This document shows, one piece after another, positions 53,720-63,619 of a DNA stretch of 64,000 nt (positions are counted from its first letter, which is position 1; each line of letters begins with the position of its first letter). The stretch is from Forficula auricularia (Eukaryota; Arthropoda; Insecta; Dermaptera; Forficulidae). The position numbers and the translations under genes are program-made. Location: assembly GCA_024734495.1 (NCBI GenBank), contig JALMQS010000075.1, forward strand, positions 3,154,935 through 3,218,934. Reading direction: 5' to 3'. The notes below the pieces were generated by a model. It was given only the letters and a program-made list of their open reading frames with translations. It had not been told where the DNA came from and did not search any database.

Positions 53720-53904
53720 CTGTCGGCAAGCACAGCGGAACGATCCTAGGCCAGGGGGGGTCAAAACTTGGAAATTGATGTAAACCTACCGGGGGGTCTA
53801 TGGAATACCCCCCAGTAAACGGGTAGTCTGGGAACCCCATCCCTCTTCCATAAAATTGTTAAGCAAATTGGCACAATTAACTCATTTTTAAGCAGTGAAA
53901 TTTG
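53720..53904. other. Unassigned spacer
   Basis: Not mariner-like beyond 53715; no gene recognised. Confidence 0.35.
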
Positions 53905-54055
53905 TCGAAGTCCAGACCTAGCCAGATCGTTTTCTCATCCTCAAAACTTGTTAATAGAGTTGGTTTCATCAAAGTCGTTAGAGCCATTTTCAAAATAGAA
54001 CTAAGATACAAATATACAAACAATTTTTGCTCGTTTAATAAGAGTGGGTAAGAAA
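53905..54055 (+). repeat. Dispersed repeat, copy 2
   Basis: AGTCCAGACCTAGCCAGATC through TTTAATAAGAGTGGGTAAG; see 52668-52845. Confidence 0.7.
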
Positions 54056-54059
54056 TAAT

Positions 54060-54786
54060 CTATTGCTAAATGATTATTTATTTTACGGTAGAGCCTAAAT
54101 TCTACGCAGCTTTTAAGAAGAGGTGACGAATAGATTGCCTATATCCAGGCGTATGGGCGTAGAGGGCTAGAATTTATAACTAAATCTGACACATTGGAGG
54201 AGGTGGGGGTTTAGTGCCCATTAGCGAGTGGACTATCGTTCTGCCTTTCTTATAAAATAGTAAATATTGTCATGGAAATGTCGTCCTGAAATTAAATTTA
54301 ACCATTTTGAAATGACTTGATTTTACAATATTTTTGACATCTTCAGTGGTCATTTACCCCTAAAAACGACTAGATTTGGAGAGAAAGAATTTTAGTTTCG
54401 GGGTGTGTGCTGATCACACTACTTAAAGTATGGCATATGTTATTTACATTCTGAAATAATCGTCCAAAATGCTCTCTAGCTCTCTGACTATACAGTGTCC
54501 CGTATCGCAACGAAAACAGTGAACAGACGATAGGGAAATTTACAACGGTTGGACGTGATAATAATTTATTTTGTTAATTCAAAAAAGGCGAGTTGGAAAT
54601 TGAGGGAAATTCCACAACTCTAATTTCCGGGATTATCTATTTAAGTTGGCTTAATAGTACGGACTGTTAATACTATCTTCCAATTTAAACTCAAAGTAAA
54701 TATAATGACTCAGGTCGACAGATACGGACCAAAAGTGCAAATAAGACAAGACATAAATTTAATATATAAAGGTGGAATTTTTAATT
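54060..54786. other. Unique region
   Basis: No gene or strong repeat. A diverged motif near 54330 (CATCTTCAGTGG) resembles part of the hammerhead-like cores but lacks the GAAA half. Confidence 0.35.
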
Positions 54787-54803
54787 AACTAATAATTGCT
54801 ACA

Positions 54804-57385
54804 TTGAGCTCTTACATAATAATAAAAGAAAAAGAAAAAAACCCTTCGTTATATAATAAAAAAACAAACTGGAAATCATTCAAAATAAACATCGATGAAA
54901 ATTTAAATACCAAAATTCCTCTTAAAACAGAAGAGGATATTGAGAAAGCTATAGAACACCTAAATAGCCACATCCACGAAGCAGCCAGGTTATCTACACC
55001 TCAATTAGATAATCAAACTACTAAAATAAATTACCCAATTGAAATAAGGGAAAAAATAACTTTAAAAAGAAGACTAAGAAAAATTTGGCAAAGAAGTCAA
55101 TATATACCTGATAAATTGGCCTATAACAGAGCCTCTAAAATATTAAAAAATTTAATTACAAAAAATAAAAATGATACCCTACAGGATTACCTATCGAAAC
55201 TATCCCCACAAGGTATTAATGAATATTCCTTGTGGAAAGCAACCAAATATTTAAAAAGACCAAAGCAATTCTCACCCCCACTAAAAACAGATACAAATAC
55301 ATGGGCAAGAACAAATATTGAAAAAGCAAACACTTTTTCCAAACATTTGGAACATACATTCAATCCGTTCCCCCAAACATGCACAAATTTAGTGAACAAT
55401 GAAATAATAAATTTCTTAGAAACCCCATTTCAATTATCCCCACCTATACCTTTCTTTTCAATAAATGAAGTCGAAAAACTCATCAAAAATGAACCTAATA
55501 AAAAAAAGTCTCCCGGTTATGATTTAATAACAATCGAACTACTAAAAAAACTTCCAAAAAAAGGATTAGTACTTCTAACCGCAATTTTTAATGCTATCTT
55601 GAGAATTAGATATTTTCCTATTCAATGGAAACACGCTCATATAATTATGATAATCAAGCCTGGAAAAAATATACATGAAGTTTCCTCTTACAGACCCATT
55701 AGTTTACTTCCACAAACATCCAAGCTCTTTGAAAAACTAATATTAAAGAGACTCAAGTCAAGTATAGATTTTGACGAAATAATACCATATCATCAATACG
55801 GATTTCGCACTCAACACTCAACCTCTGAACAGATACATCGAATAGTTAACAATATAGAAAGTGCAATGGAGGAAAAAAGCATATGTTCTGGGGTTTTTCT
55901 TGATATCAAACAGGCCTTTGATAAGGTTTGGCACCAGGGACTTCTCTACAAGATAAAAAAATCTTCCCTGACCATTTCTATTGGATACTGAAATCTTACT
56001 TGGAAGACAGATGGTTCCAGGTAAAGATCGAAAATGAATTTTCACTATATCATCCCATTAGATCAGGAGTTCCTCAGGGCAGTATTCTCGGGCCATTTCT
56101 ATATTCTCTATATACTGCCGACATACCAACTTCAGAAGATATATTCATCGCAACGTATGCAGATGATACCGCTATGATGATTACAAATCCCGATCCTGTC
56201 TCAGCGTCAAATAAACTACAAGAAAAGTCTCAACATCATTCAAGACTGGCTACACAGATGGAGAATTCATGTAAATGAATCAAAATCTACACATATATCA
56301 TTTACAAACAAAAGAATCTCGTGCCCTCCTGTATACAGTCTGTCTGTTACTACTTGGGATTATAGTCCTCTGCCCCCTATGATTAAATCAATTATAAATT
56401 TTGTCAAGTCCTAATGTCCTAGAGTTGGGCAAAATTTTATTTAGTTCTCGCAAGCAGAGATTAGGTGAGGTAGAGAGAGGTCATACCATCCTTGTTAAGG
56501 TTTTGACCAGGTTTCCTTAACAACTTATGGCAAATGCCGGGATGGCTAATGCGTCGCTTGCTCCTGGTATCGGGTTTTTGCGCGGAATTTTTAAATTACT
56601 TTTTGTCTTTTGATGGAAATATATGGTCATGTTATTTGTTAATGAGCATACATTTCTAATTTTTTTTTCTTTTCTTTTTTTTTTTTACTTGTTTATTATT
56701 TGTTAAATTGTTGTAATTAATTTGTATTGATGTTTATTAATGTAATGTTGTAGCTAGATTGTATTGATGTTTGGAGGACCTAGCCACCGAGGACTTGTGC
56801 CTCTAAGCAGGTCGAGAAATAAAGATTTATTTATTTATTTATTTATATTTGAATTCGAGAATTATTCCAAGTGGCGACTCGGTCAGATATTTGGGATTGC
56901 ATCTTGATTCACGATTAACTTGGAAAGAGCACATAATTAAAAAAAGAAATGAATTAAATTTAAAATACAAAAAGATGTACTGGCTTCTTGGGAAAAATTC
57001 TCAATTGGCATTAAAATCTAAGGTACTGCTATACAAATCAATTCTTAAACCAATTTGGACATATTCTTGTCAAATCTGGGGAATTGCCAGCGAGTCAAAC
57101 ATTAGTATAATACAGAGGACTCAATCCAAAATACTAAGTCTTATCGTCAACGCTCCATGGTATGTCACCAATGCTAGCATACACAACGACCTTATCGTTC
57201 CATCGGTCAGAAAAGTCATCCTTGATCAGTATAAAAAACATATCAAAAAATTGGAAGATCATTCGAATTCATCAGCCATCACTCTTTTGGACAACAGTTT
57301 AACTCTAAGGAGACTAAAAAAATACCACATTTTGGACATGGAAGAACGTTCTGCCACATACAGCTGGACTAATAAATTTAATTGA
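54804..57385 (+). pseudogene. Jockey-like reverse transcriptase, broken in several places
   Basis: The first 395-codon frame runs to 55991 and holds the early RT motifs: 'NKKKSPGYDLITIELL', 'SSYRPISLLPQTSKLFEKLI', 'YHQYGFRTQHST' and 'GVFLDIKQAFDKVWHQ'. A slip in an A run near 55955 shifts to a second frame with 'RSGVPQGSILGPFLYSLYTA' and the catalytic 'ATYADDTAMM'. A further shift near 56230 leads to 'QDWLHRWRIHVNESKSTHIS', then the nested insertion, then 'DSVRYLGLHLDSRLTWKEHI' and 'LYKSILKPIWTYSCQIWG' to a stop at 57383-57385. All RT motifs are visible, so damage is recent, but the copy cannot encode a protein. The A-rich coding strand fits this genome. Confidence 0.9.
56336..56847 (+). mobile_element. 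LINE 3' tail nested in the Jockey-like LINE
   Basis: Starts inside the PPVY codons of the host LINE. First codons read like a LINE C-terminus (TTWDYSPLPPMIKSIIN, compare the common WNSLPP motif), then 3' UTR and an AATAAAG plus (ATTT)n tail at 56818-56847. The host frame resumes with LNSRIIPSGD. No clear target duplication. Confidence 0.75.
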
Positions 57386-57569
57386 GGGATCCTTCACTGG
57401 AAGAATAACCTCTCAATTGTGTGAATGGGATATAATTGTGTTGCGTGAATGTAGAAATTTTATAAATTTTACTTATAGTCAAAATTTTATTGACTGATTG
57501 TAAAAATTCTCTTCAAACAATAAAAAAAAAAAAAAAAAAAAAAAACTAATAATTTACAAATTAGTAATA

Positions 57570-57700
57570 ATAATATGGGTAGGTGGGTGCAGGAGGTGGG
57601 GAGAAGTAGTGGGAGTCTGGGGGGCGAGGGGGGATTAATATATAGCTATTAACTGAAGCAAAAATTTACCGAGCATCGTTCGGTGGCCAGGTACTATGTT
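57570..57700 (+). repeat. Family H repeat with G-rich tract, copy 4
   Basis: G-rich at 57575-57635, then hairpin CCGAGCATCGTTCGG (57669-57683) and GGCCAGGTACTATG. Confidence 0.55.
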
Positions 57701-57704
57701 TTTA

Positions 57705-57969
57705 AATTAGCAAATTTTGCCCAAAAAATTAGAAATATTTCTTTTTCTAAAGAAAGATAGTAAAAGTATAGTACTTATGATTTTATTTTGAATTCTGCTC
57801 AAAAACAGAATTATTCAAGATTAGTTAACAAAAATTAGAATAATAAAATATGTAAACGTGTAGCCACAACATCTCATTATTTAGGGAGGGTAGCGATTTA
57901 CATCATTTTCAAAAAAATACCTATAACTCGAAAACTATAAGACTTTTATTAAAAATAAGTTACGTGTTC
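57705..57969. other. AT-rich spacer
   Basis: No gene or repeat partner. Confidence 0.4.
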
Positions 57970-58660
57970 TGATGTGGCCATCCACTTGACTTTACCATAC
58001 AACCTGGCCCCTCACTTATATTTAATATTTAATCAAATTATTTATATTCATGTAGGGAGGGGGTTAGTTTTTGCATTTTTAGACTCCTGGGGGCTCACTG
58101 ATTATGTATACAAGATTTGGTTGAGTTTGGTAAATAGTCAAGATTTTCATTTTTTGACCCCCCCTCCAATTTTGAGCGGTTAGTTTTTGCATTTTTAGAC
58201 TTCTGTGGGTCCTCTGATTATGTATACAAAATTTGGTTGAGTGTGCTCAAATGGCCTAGTTTTTTAATTTTTAACCTCCCCCCCACCCCCTTAATTTTTG
58301 GGTCGATTTGCACCAAAATCTAATCAGCTCTTAATCTCAATGGACCAAAACTACATGTGAAATTTGGTTTCGATATTCAAACTAGTTTTTGAGCTAGCTT
58401 ATCCACAAAAATTTGGTAACGCACAGACTAACGGACACCCAACCAGACGACCAGACTAACAGACATTTTGATAAAACAATTATTATCTCAAAAAATATAA
58501 TTTTTTCGATGTTCACTTATTAGAGCTTTTTTATAGATCGAAATGCCGTGGTTTTCGCTCATTTTTTTAATCAAAATAGTTTCAGCCGTTTTGAGATATT
58601 TTGAAAAAAAAGAAGGAAAAAACCACTTTTTTCATGCACGATTACAATACTTGTACATAC
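57970..58660 (-). mobile_element. Family K repeat, copy 5
   Basis: GATGTGGCCATCCACTTGAC start, two internal units (58060-58270), then 'caccaaaatctaatcagctc' and a GCACGATTACAATACTTG end with CATACCC. Confidence 0.65.
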
Positions 58661-58744
58661 CCGGTATAAGCGATCAAAACGTCGTTTTTTATTTTAGAAA
58701 AAACGATTAGAAACAAACTTTTTGAGAAAGTTAAAAACAAAGAT

Positions 58745-59005
58745 GACATTAATTTTTAGTATTATTATTATTATTATATTTGGCAATTGTAGAGAAAGTG
58801 AATTCCATTAGCAGCGAATGGAAGAATTGTTCTTCAGTTTTGATGAAGGTAGATTGAAAGTTGAGGGTCGTTCTTTCGAGGGAGGGCTGGAATCTAACTT
58901 TGAGAGAGGTCATCTTGGGGGAGGGGGTGGTTAGGCCCCCAAAGGATAAAAAATAATTACGAACCTCTGGACCATCGAGCACTTTTGGATAAGGCAGCAG
59001 GGAAG
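58745..59005 (-). mobile_element. Possible LINE 3' end with (TAA)n tail
   Basis: The minus strand has a 90-codon frame with 'TSLKVRFQPSLERTTLNFQS' that runs into a TAATAATAATAATA tail, the style of several LINE tails here. No RT motif is present, so this is a weak call. Confidence 0.3.
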
Positions 59006-59024
59006 AGGGAAAAAGTTGCAATCG

Positions 59025-59620
59025 GGTATTTGCCCGTGGAAACTTTCTTAATGTTCTTCTGGCAACTTGTTAACTGCCCAATCAGAGAGCGAGTTTCAAT
59101 GTTTAGTGTTATTATAACTGCCCACCCCCACACCCTCCACCCTCCCCAGGCAAAGTTTACTTGGCTAAATGACTTGGCAAGATGGAGAATGCATCCACTT
59201 TCTCATTCCACGGGCTATTAATCAAAATTGACAATTTCATATTTATGGTATATACTACTAATACTAGACTCTAAATACACATCATCGAGTTTGGGTAATC
59301 CACAGTGACCGAAACAAACAAGATAGATAGACAAATCCTCTTTAATACAATCTAAAAATAACAAATTTCTAATAAATTTTCTGCCAAACTACAGAAAACA
59401 ATTATTTTCCAAACCACTACTTCCTAAGAGAAAATAGTTACTTTTCCACTAAACTAGTGAAAACATTTACTTTTCTGCCAAACTACAGAAAACTTTGATT
59501 TAATTGAAAAGTTTTTGTTTTGCTGAGAGTAGCAGAGTTGTTGATTCACAAAGAGAAACAAAGAGGTTGTCCTCTGCTTGATACAAATAAACATACACAC
59601 ATATATGTGGGATTTCATTC
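59025..59620. other. Unassigned region
   Basis: Between 59395 and 59500 there are three copies of CTACAGAAAAC/CACTAAACTAGTGAAAAC-type words, a weak local repeat. No gene. Confidence 0.35.
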
Positions 59621-59626
59621 TCCGAT

Positions 59627-60220
59627 CTTTCAATGTAAAATGCTTTTGAAAATAAAGATTTGTTTTCGCCTTGAGAAAGGCGTTTGTTTGCTCTTTGGCG
59701 GTCAGAATACTTCGATGAAATGACAGGTGAACAGCAAGGACACGCCCCTTTTATAAAGAATCAAGCCCGGGAAAAATTATGCGTACGTCATATAAAAGGC
59801 GGGAATGATTAACCAATCAGCTTAATTGCTAATTAGAGCCAGGGTCATAAAAGCAGCCAGCTCCTCGAAGCGAATTCAGTTGTCATGTGTGAGTTGTCAC
59901 TTGTTGAAACTCATTGAATGAGGCAGCTCTCCGGGGTGACTGATCACCTTGGAACGATTTGGAACAAAACGGCTTGTGCCATTATTTCATTAAAAACATG
60001 TTTCCATTTCCCTCCGGCAAGTTCGTATTTTGAAAAGCATTTTTTTAACTGCCTAGTGCAAATTCTTATTTAAAATAGCATTTTTTTCTGGCTTTAACGC
60101 CGCCAGTAGAGATTCTAATCTCTGAAGATTATCTCCCATCCAAGCCCGGCGAATCTCTTCCAACTAACCCTTCGAGCCATACATAATAAAATCATCCATC
60201 ATCCTAATCATTTCCTATAT
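59627..60220 (+). repeat. LTR-like block with a pol II promoter, copy B
   Basis: Reverse copy of 46420-47024. ACCAATCAGC, then CATAAAAGC (TATA box with one change), then AATTCAGTTGTCATG. The AATAAA present in copy A is in a segment deleted here (after GGAACGATTTGGAACAAAAC). Ends correspond exactly to copy A (CTTTCAATGTAAAATGC and AATCATTTCCTAT). Confidence 0.5.
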
Positions 60221-60268
60221 ATATATCGAGATGATATATCTGTATATATATATATTATTTATTTGTTT

Positions 60269-60307
60269 GAGACTATAGTTTCGAAGACTTGGTCTTCATC
60301 ATCAGTC
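60269..60307 (-). ncRNA. Hammerhead-like ribozyme motif next to Penelope endonuclease, type d
   Basis: Minus strand from 60307: GA, CTGATGA (60305-60299), extra T, stem II GAAGAC/GTCTTC with loop CAA (6 perfect pairs, 60297-60283), GAAA (60282-60279), C, TATA, GTC (60273-60271), TC. Helix III would be AC/GT closing a TATA loop, giving a GTC site, the commonest hammerhead cut triplet. ACTATAGT is also self-complementary, allowing a dimer. Helix I is only GA/TC. Lies about 200 bases downstream of the endonuclease stop on the same strand. Confidence 0.55.
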
Positions 60308-60309
60308 TT

Positions 60310-60511
60310 TTTTAATTATAAATATTGTTTTTCATGGAGTCAATACCGTATGGATATTGAAAATTTGATGTTTCTTCTCTGCTGGTCAGCTTAGAATTAA
60401 AAACATTTTCCTGGTTCACACTCAAATATAAACATATGTTTCCGTTTTTTTCTTTGTTTGACAAAGGGACAGGCTGACAATGAAAGGGGGCGTTTGTTTT
60501 TCTTTTTTCTT
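60310..60511. other. Likely 3' untranslated part of the Penelope-like element
   Basis: Lies between the endonuclease stop codon and the hammerhead-like motif on the minus strand; no other feature. Confidence 0.4.
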
Positions 60512-60960
60512 TTATCTAAAATGGTATGTTTTGTTAGCAAACATCCTAAGCAAATTGCTATTTGATAATTCAATTTGGCTGTTCAAACAAAGGTCTGAAT
60601 TTTTATTGAATGATTTCGAAATTTCTAACGATTCAATTGCGCTAATTAATTTTGGGTTTCTTTCTCCTTTTATTAATCTAATACCTGTTCCTTCTGGGAA
60701 AGAGTGATTGTTTGAATTTAAATGTTCCGCTAACGAGTTTTTTTTTTCTTATTTCTAAAATCTCTAATATGTTCATTTAATCGAATTTTCAGATTCCTCT
60801 CTGTTTTTCCTACGTAGATCGCGTCACAATCTTTGCATTTCAAACTATAAACCCCTTCTTTTTCTATATTGGGTAATTTGTCTTTTTTATTTGAACCTAA
60901 ATCTTTTCCAAGAGTAATTGGAGTTTTGAATACTGTGTTGAACCCTAATTTTTTTCATTT
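60512..60960 (-). pseudogene. Penelope-like element, GIY-YIG endonuclease remnant
   Basis: The minus strand encodes LGFNTVFKTPITLGKDLGSN, then 'EGVYSLKCKDCDAIYVGKTE' with the GIY-YIG signature (GVY...IYVG), then 'RNLKIRLNEHIRDFRN' with the catalytic Arg/His region. An extra base in an A run near 60740 shifts the frame to 'SLAEHLNSNNHSFPEG', 'RLIKGERNPKLISAIESLEI' and the end 'NSNLLRMFANKTYHFR', stop at 60512-60514. This is the C-terminal endonuclease that Penelope-like retroelements carry after the reverse transcriptase. An in-frame TGA near 60952 and no RT upstream show a truncated, dead copy. Confidence 0.85.
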
Positions 60961-61086
60961 TTGGTTTTAATTATTCCGAAATTTGTCCATAATATTGGAG
61001 AACTATCTTAGTATTTTCTTTTTCTCGTCTTATTATACTGCATTGGGGTGGTTTAGAGGTTCTTCGAGTAAAGAAGCAAAAAGTTT

Positions 61087-61120
61087 CCGTGCATCGCTCG
61101 GTGGCTCCAGGTACTAAATA
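61087..61120. repeat. Family H hairpin, copy 5
   Basis: CCGTGCATCGCTCGG then TGGCTCCAGGTACTAAAT; no G-rich tract beside it. Confidence 0.55.
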
Positions 61121-61249
61121 AATAAATATAATAAGAATTCTAACTCAGAGATGAGTGAAAGTGATGTGTTAGGCACATATCCATTGGTTTATTATCTTAA
61201 ATAAATCCGTTAATAAAGATAGATGGTGTTGTGTTTAATGAATTTGGTT

Positions 61250-61800
61250 AATTAAAGGGGAAAAGGGCGGGGGCGGGGGCGGGGGTGTTTTTGTAAAGAG
61301 AGCGAGTTGGCTTCGCCTGCTGGATTAAGGAAACCCTACCGCCTTTTTGCTATTCTTCTTCACTTTCGTTGATTCGTTTCGTTACCCCCCCCCCCCCTTA
61401 CCTTCTACTCTATTCTACTCTTCTTCAACCCCCCTTCCATCCACCCCCTTACCCACCCTTGGTTGTTTTCTTTATATATATCTTTATTTAACCAACGAGA
61501 AATCCTTTCCCTGTTTTTCTTACACATCTAATTCGATCAAATGGACGTTTTGCATTAGAGGCAGCTTTTCTGGCAACCAATGACGTCACCCATTGCAGGT
61601 GGCAAAAAGTTCTTTTTTTTTGCCAGTTTCATTTTGAAACAAAGAAAGAGAGAGAAAACCAAACGACCTACGAGAAGAGAACTTTGCTTTTGTGTTGTTT
61701 AGTATTTCTTAGAATACGTAGAACTGAAAGGAAAGTCCCATTTGATATGCTTACACCAAGTTTAGTTTAATTCAAATCATAGTTCATACCCTCCTTTGTT
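61250..61800. other. Unique, GC-richer segment
   Basis: G-rich (GGGGGC repeats near 61266) and C-rich (61385-61460) parts and no gene motif. Possible host sequence. Confidence 0.35.
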
Positions 61801-61807
61801 TTTAAAT

Positions 61808-61945
61808 AACACACTGCTCGACAAAAAATAAACGAAAATTTGTATCCGTAAACCTAACATTGGATTCCAGTAGAGTTTTTTATACGATATGCAATTTCCC
61901 GATTTTTTACAACACATCAGAGTTTTGAGCATCTCTATGTAATTA
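61808..61945 (+). mobile_element. Family D MITE fragment
   Basis: ACACTGCTCGACAAAAAATA end followed by CCTAACATTGGATTCCAGTA and ACACATCAGAGTTTTGAG, then breaks off. Confidence 0.6.
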
Positions 61946-61949
61946 AACA

Positions 61950-62243
61950 TGACCAAAAGTTTAGTTGATTATATTTAGAATGATTTCCTTCTCAAAATTT
62001 GAGTAAGGACAATTTATTCGGTGAAGTAGGTAGGCCTACTTACTAAATGCAATGAAAATATGATTGATGATATTATTTATTAGAATTAAATTAAATAATA
62101 ATAAGATAATTAGTTTTTAATTTAACAATTAAAAGTAACAAATAAAATTAATTATTATTTAATCACTAACAATTAATATAAATAAATATAAATTTATTTT
62201 AATTGAAAATTTCTCATTTTAAACACTAATAATATTAATATTA
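61950..62243. other. AT-rich spacer
   Basis: No gene. Confidence 0.4.
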
Positions 62244-62312
62244 GATGTAACAAATCAGAGGAAAAAAGGAAACAATTAAACACCGTGTTAAATCATACGA
62301 CCAATTACAACG

Positions 62313-62340
62313 TTTCGCCAATTTATTGTGGCTTCATCTT
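62313..62340 (-). ncRNA. Hammerhead-like core, type b', lacking the CT of CTGATGA
   Basis: Minus strand: AAGATGA, extra A, stem II GCCA/TGGC, GAAACGTT. GAAA and the ACGT palindrome are intact; the first two core bases differ from the hammerhead rule. Confidence 0.35.
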
Positions 62341-62499
62341 AGTGTTATATAAATAAATGAATGTATTCTAATTGGCAGGAAAAATAAATTGAATGACAAG
62401 GTGTTTTAAAATTTTTTATCAAGGTAATTATATTATATTATGTCTGGGTTGATTTTAATGATTGTGAGTGATTCATTTGTATTTATTTTTTGTTAGAGC

Positions 62500-62531
62500 C
62501 TGATGAAGCCACAATAAATTGGCCAAACGTT
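62500..62531 (+). ncRNA. Hammerhead-like core, type b', with GAAA changed to CAAA
   Basis: CTGATGA (62500-62506), extra A, stem II GCCA/TGGC, then CAAACGTT. The G12 position, essential in hammerheads, is C here. Confidence 0.35.
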
Positions 62532-62699
62532 GCAATTGGTCGTATGATTTAACATACAGTGTTTAATTGTTTCATTTTTTCCTCTGATTTCTTACATCTA
62601 ATAGTGATTTTGGAACTGAACAATAATACTAATATTAATAATAATACTATAGATACCAACAGAATGTCTAGAATTATAAAAATAAACACACATTCATAT

Positions 62700-62878
62700 A
62701 TTTAAATACTCACTATCATAATTATTATATCCGATTTACACTGTATTATTGTTTATTATTTGTATGTTTAACTTTATTGTTTTTTTTCTACTTTTTACTA
62801 AGTAGTGTTTCTTTGTATTACTTTTTGTAATGTTTTTAAAAGCACATGCCGTTGAAATAAATAAATAAATAAATAAAA
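62700..62878 (+). mobile_element. Possible LINE 3' tail
   Basis: Ends GCCGTTGAAATAAATAAATA with five AAAT units, the same tail style as 56818-56847 and common for LINE 3' ends. No coding part present. Confidence 0.35.
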
Positions 62879-62999
62879 GGAAGAAATTATCTTACTATAT
62901 CTGTAATGAGAATAGGTAGAGGATTTATCTTATTTTTTAATATAAAGTGTATGATAGTATTTAAAATAAGGTTCAATAGGATTTCGTGCATTGTTAATT

Positions 63000-63615
63000 A
63001 ACACTGCCCAACAATGAAAATGTTTCGGGCACATGTATTTCCACCTGCTGAATTAAAAATTATCGATTAGCTCTTGTTTTGGAGATATTATTGGTCAAAA
63101 CGACTGAAAAAGACCATTTTGACCTTATTTTCGAGTCCCATTAAATATGAAACAGCAATATTTGAAATCCAAATATTTTGTTGACGTAATAGAAAACAGC
63201 TTCGTCTTTGATTTTCAAATTACTTTTTGTTTTTAGCTCAATTAGAACTCGAGTTATAACTAAAAAACTAAAACTACTTGAGAATAAAGTATAATAAACA
63301 TAAAAAAAACATATAGTCTTAGTTCTTTAGTTATAAGTCGAGTTCTAATTGAGCTACAAACAAGTGGTATTATGAAAACCAAAGAGAAGCTGTTTTCTAT
63401 TACGATAATAAAATACATATTTTGATTTCAAATATTGTTGTTTAATATTTAATGGGACTCGAAAATAGGTCAAAATGACCTTTTTCGTCGTTTTGACCGA
63501 TAATATCTCAAAACTCTGACGTGTTGTAAAAAGAAAATCTGGAAATTTCATCATAATCAGCCTATACTGGAATCCATTATTAGGTTTACACTTCCAAATT
63601 TTTGTCTACCAGTGT
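63000..63615. mobile_element. Family D palindromic MITE, copy
   Basis: Starts ACACTGCCCAACAATG, ends TTTTTGTCTACCAGTGTAAT. Interior arms: GTCAAAACGAC, TTTTCGAGTCCCATTAAATA, ATTAGAACTCGAGTTATAAC and complements, meeting near 63300. Confidence 0.65.
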
Positions 63616-63619
63616 AATA

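Larger units (their letters stand above)
54798..57543 (+). mobile_element. Jockey-like LINE, 5'-truncated, with target duplication
   Basis: Flanked by an exact 11-bp duplication AACTAATAATT (54787-54797 and 57544-57554) and ends in a poly-A tail (57522-57543). Only the end of the endonuclease domain and the reverse transcriptase remain. A second LINE tail is inserted at about 56336-56847. Confidence 0.9.
62244..62604. mobile_element. Foldback element with two opposed hammerhead-like motifs (type b')
   Basis: Arms about 62244-62337 and 62504-62604 are reverse complements (AAATCAGAGGAAAAA, AACAATTAAACAC, AAATCATACGACCAATT, GCCACAATAAATTGG). Loop about 165 bases. Confidence 0.65.
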
